Source: Apodospora peruviana (Eukaryota > Ascomycota > Sordariomycetes > Sordariales > Lasiosphaeriaceae). Taken from it: DNA of 64,000 nt. The notes under the pieces are model-generated. The model did no database searches. It was not told the DNA's origin and saw only the letters and a list, made by a program, of their open reading frames with translations. The stretch covers positions 1,984,001 to 2,048,000 of the forward strand of contig JAUEDM010000001.1 of the NCBI GenBank assembly GCA_033439685.1, read 5' to 3'. Positions 55,303 through 64,000 of the stretch are shown one piece after another (the first letter of the stretch is position 1; each line of letters begins with the position of its first letter). The translations under genes and the position numbers were made by a program.

Positions 55303-55618
55303 AAAGTGTGGACGGATGGGAATTTTTTTTCTGTAGCGTTGGTTGCTCTGCTCTCGTTGATACAAGAATAAATACAACAGAATTTCCTCCGGGAGTGCCG
55401 GACAGAACAGACAGACAGACAGAGAGAGAAAGGGGTATCGTATATGAGATATGAATTGCTCCTTTTTTGTTCGACCCCAACGCTTTGCTTGTGATATCAT
55501 ACATTGATGGAATTCGTTGTGGCTCTTCTGAGGTTGGATGGAATTTGTATATGTCAGGTATCGCGTGTCGGTGGAGCGAGAAGAGAGCGACGGAATAAGG
55601 GATGGGGCTCTTGTCGGT
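55303..55618. other. Intergenic between convergent TMEM14 and Cmc2
   Basis: 316 bp between stop codons. It contains a CAGA/GA-rich tract (about 55405-55435). It probably holds overlapping 3' UTRs. Confidence 0.5.
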
Positions 55619-55954
55619 TTATTTGTTGTCGTCCATCTCTTTCCACGCTTGCCGTATACTGTCCTTCTTGTCTGCGACACTATTCCGATTCGATGACTGG
55701 TGCTTCCACCTCTCTATCCTGAGGCAGCCGTTAAGCTCCTCTTTCGCATCGTTGCACATGCCCATCGCTTTCCACATGAATCCCTTTGCATGGCATTCTT
55801 CGAGCGCGATCATCAAAGCTTCGCATCCTGGACGCGGACAAAAGCAAACATGCGTTAGGGTGGGTGGGTGTTCTCCAAAAAAGATTGCAGATGGTGGCTC
55901 GCGATGGTTGAGGAACGTACCGGTATTATCTTTTCTATGCAGGTGGGGATGCAT
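55619..55954 (-). CDS. cmc2: Cmc2-like twin-CX9C mitochondrial protein (80 aa)
   Basis: Intermembrane-space protein of the Cmc family needed for cytochrome c oxidase biogenesis and imported by the Mia40 disulfide relay. Exons are 55954-55921 and 55827-55619 (93-bp intron, GTACGT..CCAG), giving 80 aa. Start MHPHLHRKDNT, then GCEALMIALEECHAKGFMWK and AMGMCNDAKEELNGCLRIER: twin CX9C spacings C-E-A-L-M-I-A-L-E-E-C and C-N-D-A-K-E-E-L-N-G-C. The basic C-terminus (NRNSVADKKDSIRQAWKEMD) matches fungal members. No cleavable presequence is present, as expected for Mia40 substrates. It is divergent from prefoldin 6 by 314 bp. Confidence 0.92.
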   Translation of the reverse strand: MHPHLHRKDNTGTFLNHREPPSAIFFGEHPPTLTHVCFCPRPGCEALMIALEECHAKGFMWKAMGMCNDAKEELNGCLRIERWKHQSSNRNSVADKKDSIRQAWKEMDDNK

Positions 55955-56268
55955 TGCGACTGTGATTCAACTGCTGGTGGCACTTCGGAGAGCGATTTGT
56001 CGATACCTAGTGTTGGAGATGCACGAGATGCGTCGAACGCGGCGCTGTGGAAAATGCTTGGGACTTTCCGGGCCGGCTTGGCTATGGGGAAGCTTGGACC
56101 ACATTTCGGGCCTGAGACCGCCATGGCGGGGCACTTCAAGTCAGCTCCCGGCACGCAAAGCTCCCCGATCTTATCTCAGAGCTTCCCCGTCTGCCGTTGC
56201 CGAACAAATCAATTTCACTGCACCCAACTATCACCACAGAACAGCAAGAAGTCAGTTTGTCGACCATC
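55955..56268. promoter_or_regulatory. Short divergent promoter, Cmc2 / prefoldin 6
   Basis: Only 314 bp separate the two start codons, so this is a compact bidirectional promoter. CCAACTATCACCACAGAACA before the prefoldin ATG looks like leader sequence. No TATA box is recognised. Confidence 0.5.
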
Positions 56269-57011
56269 ATGGCGTCGCAGGTATCGGCAAAGAAACAGCA
56301 AGGTTAGTCATTATCACAGCCCTTCACATGCCGTGGAACCCATCGCTTAAATTCACTTCCTCTTTCAGATCTCCAGCTGCAGTACACGACTTATAAAAAC
56401 ACACTGCAGCAGATCGCGCAGAAAATCGGCGATGTCGAGCAAGAAGCCGAGGAGCACAAGTAAGTAAAAAAAGACACCATCTCTTACCGAGCCGCCGGCA
56501 CGGAGTGGCCTGGGTAGCATCCGATTTTCTCTTGTTTCTCGCGCGCCGTCCTATTGCCGTGCCTTGGCCTCTTCCCCGATCACACCGCTTCAACGCTTTG
56601 CGTTTGTGGTTTGGCGTTTGCAGTCTTTTTCTCACCGCTCATCGGCTCATCATCGCTTTTTTCTCAATCCGATTTAGACTTGTGCTTGACACCTTGCAAC
56701 CCCTTTCGGGGGATCGCAAGTGCTTCCGCATGATTAATGGTGTGTTGGTGGAGAGGACAGTCTCGGATGTGGTCCCCGCCCTCCAGACAAACGCAGAGGG
56801 CTTGAAGAAGGTGCTCGACGACCTGGTCAAGCAGTACAAGTCCAAGCAGGAAGATCTGGAAAAGTGGAAGGTACGTCAACAACACGCAGAGACACATACA
56901 CCCCTGCTCGATCCTGTCAGTTGTCATATTGTTCTAGTTACCGGATCTGACCCTCATGTTTTTTTTCCTGTCCCACAGAAGAAGAACAACGTTCAGGTCG
57001 TTCAGTCATGA
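56269..57011 (+). CDS. yke2: Prefoldin subunit 6 (Yke2/GIM1), beta-type
   Basis: Beta-type subunit of the hexameric prefoldin (GimC) chaperone, which passes actin and tubulin to the CCT chaperonin. Exons are 56269-56302, 56369-56459, 56678-56870 and 56979-57011 (introns 66, 218, 108 bp), giving 116 aa. N-terminal helix: DLQLQYTTYKNTLQQIAQKI, then GDVEQEAEEHKLVLDTLQPL. The beta hairpin is RKCFRMINGVLVERTVSDVV, followed by the second helix ALQTNAEGLKKVLDDLVKQY and KSKQEDLEKWKKKNNVQVVQ. This is the exact fold order for prefoldin 6, and length matches the family. All introns have GT..AG ends. The first in-frame ATG gives MASQVSAKKQQ. Confidence 0.94.
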
Positions 57012-60000
57012 AATGAATATCCCGCGGCCATCATAGTTGGCAAGGCGGGTGCCATGTCATCAGTCGGGTTACCCTCTTCGTGAGGCTGTCTGTCTTTCTG
57101 CCTGGGCAGATATGTACGGACCATGAATGCGATACGTGAAGAATGACCCTGATGACGTCTCGTTGTCTCGGCCTCGGCCTTCAAGAAAACTCCAAGACGG
57201 GGCTGTGAGTTCATCGACGGGAGGCCCGGGCCTCCATCTTTTTTGAAAGTACCGTGGGGGTACGTGTCCCCGAACTCGGTGGGTGAGAAGCAGTACGGGA
57301 AGAGAGGAATTTTGTCTCTGGGATCTACTCTGTGGAAAATATTATACGATTCTGGACCTCCAAATCGAGGGTGTGCGGTGATGAGTTGTACAACGATCCT
57401 GTGGTCAGGCTGCAGTCTAGCGGCAAGGGCGTCTCAATGCCCAACCGGCAGTCCGAAAATTTGGAGGCCCCGTTGGGCTTCAACGATTGGATTGGCATCC
57501 GCGAACAAGGCCAGACAAGGACCGGTGACGACAGATGTACCATTCGGAGGAGAAAAATGAAGAAGAAAAAACCCGCAAGCTTTCTCTTTCTCTCTTTTTG
57601 CCTGCTTGTCCGGAACGATGCTGCACGCCCCCATGTTGGCTTTTTGACCATGTCGACCCATGCATGTCGCAAAAAAAAAAAATCCAGGCATGGGAGCTCC
57701 CATTCCGTGAGATCTCCAAGCGTCTTCGGCGCCTCGTGAGAGAGAATGAACCAACAGGAAAATAGGAAATAAAGACGTCTCTTTTCTTCCAATGAAATCA
57801 ACGACTTGATTGAAATTTCTACCATTGGATAAAAATCAACACGTCTGGGGAACCATTCAACGGTCCAGCAGCTCTCGCAGCCTCGTGTTTGGGTCGGGGT
57901 TTAATTGCACCCTCATGTGGCAGGTCGACGAGCGGCAGCCAGTCATTTCTCTCTGCTCGTTGCCGCCCTTCTCCAAGCCCAGCCCTTTACTTTCGGCCCA
58001 AACGACCGTCATCTGGGGGCCCATCAGGCACTCGTCAGCCTTCCTGTTCCTGCACTGCGTTGTTTATACGCGACAGCAATTGTCGAATCATTTGTGGTGG
58101 TCCCCCACCACACGCACGCTTTCCGTCGCGCTGGACCGAGTAGACACACCCACGACACCCTGTTTCCATGCCAAGATTGTCCCGATTACTTGGAAAATGT
58201 ATTCTATTCGTACAGAGCAGAGCAGAACAAACTCGGAGAAGGACATACCGAGAAGAATGAGTCGATATGCCGACGTAGCAGAAGACACACAGACACAACA
58301 CTCCGTCCGTTTGATTTTCCATATTTGACTAAGGTATTATTCACCGCTCTTGACGGCTGGGTCTCTGGAAGGGGATGGATGGAGGTCTGTGTTCCAACTT
58401 CAGGTAAGGACAAGAATAAGGTAACCAGGCGCAAGCTCTGGGACTTGCAGGCATTGCACCTTCACCATAGTGTTGAGTTATTACGTAGGTAAATACACCG
58501 CGCAGACAGCAATCAAGTATTTTGATATTCCTCAGCTTGCGGCACGCATACCACAGGTAGGGCAGGTGTGTGTTGGCTAGTACCTAATGCCATATCAGAT
58601 TATCAATCCGTACCTACCTAGATAAGAACCTTGCTACCAAGTCAGTTAAATATCTAAACTTCTAAAGCAGGTGGTGTGGATAACGCAAATACAGGGTAGG
58701 GAATGGAGACACCGGCTCGCAGGCTGAACTGCAGCCAGACATAACCGCATATATATCGAAAATCCGAGCAGGTGAGAGACATATATGGACATCCATGGAT
58801 ACGTAGTTCATTGCAGGTGCTGCATCTCGCGACTCTATATTTGGAAAGGAGCGTTGGTGAGCCCGGGGAGAGTAAATGTATTCAATAGTACACCTCATGG
58901 AAATCATGAGATGAAAGCCAAAGTAGAAAACGAAGTGTTTGAAAAAGCTTTACAGGCGCATTCGCGCAGAGCTCTAGCTTTATTGATATGGACAGACAGG
59001 TCTTGGCGATGGAGCTTTGTTGTCATGGTGCTCGGCGCCTGGGGCTGGCTACCTAGGGTGGCCCTGGGAGCTCCTTCTGGAGACTTGGAGGCGCATTTGA
59101 TCAAGACCCGCTTCTCCCGCATTCTCTCTTTTCACCCGACATTCTTGCACTGCGCAACCCCACGCCTGCAGCCCTCTTGCATCCGGTGTTCCATGCATCT
59201 TAGAAACTCACTCAGACCCCAAGTACGGACCCAAGGCGAAGACCACAAGACACTAACGTAGAGTAGACTTGGCTACGTTGTAAGGTAGCTTGCCGGCCAG
59301 CTCAGACACCCACCACCCACCACCCACTTGGTCCAACGTCGAGTGGATTCAAGGCGAACCAAGCAACACCACCTAGCACTGGCAGCGCACCGTTGCCGTC
59401 GTCTTTGCCGTTGATTGCGACAAGTCCGACACTCGACAGGAAACGGCCGCCCCAGATCAAGGTACGTAGAGGCAGTCAGTCGAACGACCAGACGAACGGA
59501 TGTCACCTCCCCTACCACTTCAACCTACCTACCCAGCCCAAGTCAACCCATGCGCGCCTCGATGCGTTGCCCGCAGCACGCAGCGCACTGCAGCTGGCTC
59601 CGCAGTTTACCTCCAGCCTCCCCTCCTCCCCTCGCGCAAGCACCGCTTTCTGACGCGACTCTGCAGACATCCCACGAGGCACACAACCCAAGGCCCTCCC
59701 GTGTCAGCACCAGCAGCCTGGCAGCATAGCCAATCTTTATTCACCCCAGCGACTCAACGCCGACCTGCCCTGTCGTCGTACTGTCCGCTTGGTGTAACCG
59801 CGACCCGAGAGTACACAGAGACACACGGACACCGGGGAGCGTCGTCAAACAACCCCCTAAAGACGCACGGAATACTGGGGAACTGGATACTCGCCTTCTT
59901 GGTCTGTAATCCCATCCTGTTTACGTCAAAGACATCCTGCAGCAAGGCGATCCAGCAGCAGAAGCTACAGAGCGCTAGAGACCAGTCCTGGTAGAAGGAC

Positions 60001-60382
60001 CCGCAGCTGCGCATCCAGCCCCTCGTTCCCGCTCTCTCAGGGTTCGATCACTTCGGGCTCCAGACTCGCAGACTTGGGCACTTGATCGCGTCTTTCGTCA
60101 CCACCCCTCAAACTACCATCGTGTACAAGCCCCCCCTAGGCCCTCCGTTACAGCCTGAAGGGTCGGGCAGGGAAGCCAGTAAGAATAATCCTGGAACACG
60201 CCGCGGAAAGGTACGCTTGACGCAGCTACGCAAGCAGCTGCAGGTCAAGCCGCCAAAAAAGGGTCTCACGCCTTACAACCCTGCAACGTGTCCAACGACA
60301 CATCATCCACTCTATACCAGCTGTGCGAGTTGGCAGTCCAAGGAATTTACAAGAAGCCAGCAGCCGCTGCAGGTAGCCAAAT
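57012..60382. promoter_or_regulatory. Long upstream region and leader of HapC gene
   Basis: 3.4 kb without a supportable gene. 57240-58500 has short frames on both strands and a run of 12 A at 57671-57682. From about 59270 to 60380 the plus strand is C/A-rich and G-poor in long stretches, with many short overlapping frames, as in a long 5' UTR. A strong donor-like CAAG/GTACGTAG at about 59460 suggests a leader intron. An AGCCAAT box is at 59728-59734, notable because the gene downstream encodes a CCAAT-binding subunit. Confidence 0.45.
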
Positions 60383-61378
60383 ATGTCCGACTCCCCCCAA
60401 TCCAATCCTAAGGATGTCGAACAAGGTGCACCGTCACCCGACGAGGACGCACAAATGAACGATCCCCAGGACCCACACGCGACCGGGCAAGCCTATGAGT
60501 TCGAGGTAAAAGAGCAGGACCGGTGGTTGCCCATAGCCAATGGTATGTCATTGTCTCTCTTTGCTTCCTCCGTCATGATTCGTGTGTGCGCTTGCATGGC
60601 GGCGACGAGACCCTCCTGGACTGGCGTCGCTTCTGGTCTGCCTCCCAAACAGCCGCGCCTACCAGAGAGCGTCCATGTCTCACGATTCGTCCCCAACGTC
60701 GCCTGAAGCGCCTCGCGCTTCCTCCTCCAAGAGCGACAGGTATGATGTCTACGATGCTAACATACGAAACTTTGCGCCAGTCGCCCGTATTATGAAGAAT
60801 GCTCTGCCCGAGAACGCAAAAATTGCAAAAGAAGCCAAGGAATGCATGCAAGAATGTGTTAGCGAGTTTATTTCTTTCATCACGAGTGAGGGTAAGAGAC
60901 ATTTTCCGATCCCCAGTTTTCAAAGGAATGAGTTTCTGACCTATCACAGCCTCTGAAAAATGTCATCAGGAAAAGCGCAAAACAGTCAACGGAGAGGACA
61001 TCCTGTTCGCCATGACGTCGCTTGGGTTCGAGAACTACGCAGAGGCCCTGAAGATCTACCTGGCCAAATACCGAGAAGTAAGTTTGTTGTCGTTATGACC
61101 TGTCGCTTCCGCCTCTACCTCCCCGGCGCATCGAGACATGTCCTGCATATATCCCTTTCATCCACTAACATCAACAGCAACAGTCCCAGTCCAACAGGGC
61201 TGAGGGCCAGGGGAATCGGCCCGGCAGCCAAGGATACGGTGCCGCCGGAGGGTCGAACTCCGGCGCCGGCTCCTTCCCTGGGGGTGATCTTGGAGGTCAG
61301 CAAGAAGGCGGGGATGCCCAGGGGTATAACCTCTACGGCGCCCAGGGCGGACATAACGGTGCAGGCGCGGAGTACTAG
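60383..61378 (+). CDS. hapC: CCAAT-binding complex subunit HapC (Hap3/NF-YB)
   Basis: Histone-fold subunit of the CCAAT-binding transcription factor; pairs with HapE (NF-YC) and HapB (NF-YA) in the nucleus. Exons are 60383-60542, 60781-60891, 60950-61077 and 61178-61378 (introns 238, 58 and 100 bp), giving 199 aa. The core is nearly invariant: EVKEQDRWLPIANVARIMKN, ALPENAKIAKEAKECMQECV, SEFISFITSEASEKCHQEKR, KTVNGEDILFAMTSLGFENY, AEALKIYLAKYRE. The C-terminal tail is Gly/Gln/Asn-rich. Intron 1 contains a GCTAACATACG branch site; its removal restores PIAN/VARIM. Intron 1 also carries an in-frame open stretch (ATG at 60675) reading directly into VARIM, giving a possible alternative start. The first ATG of the full form is at 60383 (AAATATGTCC). 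Confidence 0.95.
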
Positions 61379-62657
61379 GGATACGTCGACTTACAGCCCA
61401 GAGCCACTGTCGATGTAGGTGCTGATGTACCCTTCTCGACCGAGCCGTCTGTCTCCACGCCTGTCTTATTTCCCGGTACTCCACATTTTTCTTGACTTTC
61501 TTTAGTGTGTATGACTAGGGGTGAAGTTCTGGGTTTTGAGACTGGAGGAGCTGTCTATATTTCATCTACGGGATCCAGAGAAGGTTGTGATATTTCTGTT
61601 TTGGTTATCCAGCGGCGACGCGGTGGCGACAAGAATGGGCAGGCGAATACATGGATGAGAGAGGACGTTCATATGCCTTTTTATTGTTTGGATTAGGAAA
61701 AATCAGCGAACCTGAAGGGGGGGGAAACAAATCTGGGAAAGGAATAGGAGACACGGATGTTTAGTACGGTAGGGAGCGGTTGATTTTTGTCCCAATTGAG
61801 GATTCAGTTTTCTGCCCGGACTGGTGGGTTCTGTCTAATCTTGCTGTCGTTCTGTCACTTTGCCTCCGAAGAGGTAGATTAGGTAGGTAGATATCCAATG
61901 CAAGTTGTCCTGTTCCCTGTCTCTGATGTGAAGACTACAGGAGGCTCATCAAGGGGTTCAGTTAGTTCTGTTTCTTTCCTGCGTGTGACCGTGATGCTCT
62001 CTCTGATATATGTGATTCCCATCATTTCATTTCAGCATCTCGCTGCCACATTCAAATTTGTGGAACAGCAAGATCATGGAATGAGGGCATCGTCTTCTAG
62101 AATGTCTCGGCCAGGAAATTCAACAAGAAGTCGGGCATCAATGGAAAACAGCCTCACTGCTGTTGTTGTTGATTAGGTAACCGGCCCTGCTAAGGAACCC
62201 ACCATTCAGCTTCACCGCCTTCCCACCTTATCAAGGCCCACATATATCAAAGCGCACGTGCCACATGGCGGGGAAAATAGTCCATCGACTTTTCGTCGAG
62301 ACCCACACCCAGCCAGTTTTCTCCGATAAGCTCGAACTTTTATTTATCGGTCGCGGGCGGAAGACAGACAGACTGTCGGCGAATAACTTACTACGACTGA
62401 CTGCTGCCGGTGCCGCACAACAGTGAATTATTTCCTGTTGTCCTTCTCTCCTAATAACGGAGAAAGAATGCCTAGTCGAATACCATCTGCCAACCCACCT
62501 CGCCGTCACATCCATCCTTAACTCCCGTCATATTGATCCTGGTGCACCCTCGCCGCCCACTGCAAAGTACGCCAACACCATAAACAGCGGCCACCACAAG
62601 TCGACAGCCGGCGAAGCACCGACGATATTCAAGTGCAGTTGACACTAGTCAACCAAG
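61379..62657. promoter_or_regulatory. HapC 3' region and RRN3 promoter
   Basis: 1.3 kb. 61430-62180 is T/G-rich on the plus strand with short frames, probably 3' UTR and terminator. 62500-62657 is C/A-rich and looks like the RRN3 leader. A TAGGTAGGTAGA string lies near 61880. Nothing else is recognised. Confidence 0.5.
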
Positions 62658-64000
62658 ATGACGACACTTACGCCCACGCCGCGGCGGCAGATGGCGCCGC
62701 CGTCTAGCGGAATGTCTACCATCAAACCGATTCTCAAGACCAAGTCCGTCCTCGGTCCGAAACGGAGACGAGACGACGATGACGACGATGGAACCGATCC
62801 CGAGCTCGCTAGCCCGACGAAGAAGAGGAGGAAAACGGTCATGTTTAACGAAGAGCTCAACATGGTCAAGGACATCAGCAGCAAGACCCTGGAGGATGCG
62901 AAACGGGAAGTGAAGCAAGCGCTCGAGGGACACGCGCGGGGCGACGACGAAGATTACGACAACTTGAAGGACGTTTTCGCACCAAGCAGGAGGCAGCCGA
63001 AATCATATCAGTCAGACGAGGACGACGACGAAAGCAACGACTATGAGCACGCACCGAAACCGCAAGATCTGATAATCTACGTTGTCGCGCTGACGAGCCA
63101 CGTCACTTTGCTGGGGAGGTCATGTTCGGGTCTCATCAAGGCGGTCCTCAAATGCAGCTGGCTCGACAGGGACGACAGTTTCGCGCGGGCATACATCCAG
63201 CTTCTGGCGGCGCTTTCGTCGGTGCAGGCCTCCTTTTTTACGCAGATCCTGTCCATGATGGTCGACAGGTTTACCGAACCTGGCGGGACGCCGTCCACGG
63301 CTGTACCAGGGTTCCCGCCCGTCGACAGCGAGACGAAAAAGACGCGGCTACATCTCGGGTTGAAATATCTGCTCCAGCTGTTCCCGGCGGGGGGGCACAT
63401 GATGCTGAATCTGATCTCGCAAAAGTTTCCGTACACCGAGGACTCGAAGGCGACGCACATGGAGTACATCGACCACCTGTTGCGGCTCAAGGATGAGCGG
63501 CCGGAGCTGGAGCGGGATATCATGGAGTTGATTTTGTCGAGGCTGGTGAAGCTGGATGTGGAGATGACGCTCGATCTGGACAACGGCGACGACGCGACGA
63601 CGAGGGCGGTCATGCGCCAGCTGGAGGCCGAGCCGTCGGACGCTAAGGGCGATGACGGCGAGGATGCCGAGAGCGAGACGAGCTCGGTGATCAGTGACGA
63701 TTTCGACGATGCCGACGAGCAGACCAAGCGGGTTCTGCTGATCAAGAGCAAGCTAGAGACGATGGATTCGATTATGGACCTGTTGTTTGGGATCTATTCG
63801 CCGATCTTTGAGAACCCCGAAAGTGAGCGGGCGGTTGAGACATTCCAGGATTTGTTGAGCGATTTCTCGAATGTTATCCTGCCGCATCTCAAATCTCGTC
63901 ATACCCAATATCTGCTCTTTAAATTCGCCTCAAAATCTCCGCAGCTCATGGAGATGTTTATTGGCACGCTGTTCAATATTGCGTTCGAATCCAACAGAGC
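62658..64000 (+). CDS. rrn3: RNA polymerase I initiation factor Rrn3/TIF-IA, 3' end cut by the window
   Basis: Bridges RNA polymerase I to the core factor at the rDNA promoter; the target of growth control in the nucleolus. One uninterrupted frame from the ATG at 62658 (CAAGATGACG) to the window end gives 447 codons. The N-terminus is basic then acidic (PKRRRDDDDDDGTDPELASP, TKKRRKTVMFNEEL). The HEAT-like fold starts about residue 135: QDLIIYVVALTSHVTLLGRS, CSGLIKAVLKCSWLDRDDSF, RAYIQLLAALSSVQASFFTQ, LHLGLKYLLQLFPAGGHMML, QKFPYTEDSKATHMEYIDHL. Next come an acidic segment (DDGEDAESETSSVISDDFDD) that carries the usual Ser phosphosites, and VLLIKSKLETMDSIMDLLFG. The C-terminal part, including the Pol I and core-factor contacts, lies beyond the window. 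Yeast Rrn3 is about 630 aa. Confidence 0.9.
   Translation, partial: MTTLTPTPRRQMAPPSSGMSTIKPILKTKSVLGPKRRRDDDDDDGTDPELASPTKKRRKTVMFNEELNMVKDISSKTLEDAKREVKQALEGHARGDDEDYDNLKDVFAPSRRQPKSYQSDEDDDESNDYEHAPKPQDLIIYVVALTSHVTLLGRSCSGLIKAVLKCSWLDRDDSFARAYIQLLAALSSVQASFFTQILSMMVDRFTEPGGTPSTAVPGFPPVDSETKKTRLHLGLKYLLQLFPAGGHMMLNLISQKFPYTEDSKATHMEYIDHLLRLKDERPELERDIMELILSRLVKLDVEMTLDLDNGDDATTRAVMRQLEAEPSDAKGDDGEDAESETSSVISDDFDDADEQTKRVLLIKSKLETMDSIMDLLFGIYSPIFENPESERAVETFQDLLSDFSNVILPHLKSRHTQYLLFKFASKSPQLMEMFIGTLFNIAFESNR

Noticed and set aside
57905..58492. 195-codon frame that begins like a signal peptide (SLLVAALLQAQ)
   Set aside because: It opens on TTG, not ATG, so the apparent signal peptide has no proper start, and the remainder shows no family pattern.
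60082..60411. Frame covering the HapC leader
   Set aside because: It starts on TTG, overlaps the HapC start in another frame and has a low-complexity composition typical of a leader.
1..64000. Biosynthetic cluster, integrated virus, CRISPR array or transposon with coding capacity
   Set aside because: No polyketide or peptide synthetase, terpene cyclase, reverse transcriptase, integrase or transposase motif was seen in any frame I read, and there are no regularly spaced repeats.

Overview
The window is nuclear DNA of a filamentous ascomycete, most likely a sordariomycete (Sordariales-like). The support is: single genes on both strands; GC-rich exons cut by 44-450 bp introns, mostly 50-110 bp, with GTAAGT-type donors and CTAAC/CTGAC-type branch sites; ATG in CC(A/C)ATGG-like contexts; and fungal-type members of families such as the HapC/NF-YB CCAAT factor, Rtc3, Cmc2, Opa3 and an ING-PHD protein. 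There is no operon structure, prophage, CRISPR array or secondary-metabolite cluster.

Layout. 0-10 kb: 3' -truncated amino-acid permease (-), a decayed APH-type phosphotransferase (+), a small coiled-coil protein (-), a 2.8-kb AT-richer spacer with two long imperfect inverted repeats, and a GH47 alpha-1,2-mannosidase (-). 10-22 kb: a housekeeping block of ATG10 (+), U2 snRNP B''-like (-), ARPC1 (+), a Hos2-type class I histone deacetylase (-), an ING-PHD protein (+) and an NTF2-like protein with repeated HFDF motifs (-). 22-30 kb: small hypothetical protein (+), Ran GTPase (-), PSMD9/Nas2 proteasome chaperone (-). 30-40 kb: RhoGEF (+), Rtc3 SBDS-like protein (+), a four-helix membrane protein (-). 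39.9-47.7 kb is a 7.8-kb stretch where I can support no gene. 47.7-57 kb: conserved-looking hypothetical protein (-), Opa3-like (-), Polo kinase (+), TMEM14 (+), Cmc2 (-), prefoldin 6 (+). 60.4-64 kb: HapC/NF-YB (+) after a long C-rich leader, then RRN3/TIF-IA (+), cut by the window end.

Functionally these are mostly core cellular genes: chromatin (HDAC, ING), splicing (U2B''), actin and Rho signalling (ARPC1, RhoGEF), nuclear transport (Ran), proteasome assembly (Nas2), folding (prefoldin), autophagy (Atg10), ER glycan trimming, mitochondria (Opa3, Cmc2, TMEM14), mitosis (Polo), Pol I transcription (Rrn3) and CCAAT-dependent transcription (HapC). Several pairs are divergent with short shared promoters (U2B''/ARPC1, Cmc2/prefoldin 6) or convergent with short gaps (ATG10/U2B'', ARPC1/HDAC).

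I did not find a convincing new biological system. The points most worth a second look are the decaying APH gene, the two inverted repeats at 5.3 and 6.2-6.5 kb, the repeated-motif NTF2-like protein, a possible alternative N-terminus of HapC, and the large gene-free intervals. All exon boundaries were read by eye from splice consensus, reading-frame phase and family conservation. No alignment or search was run.
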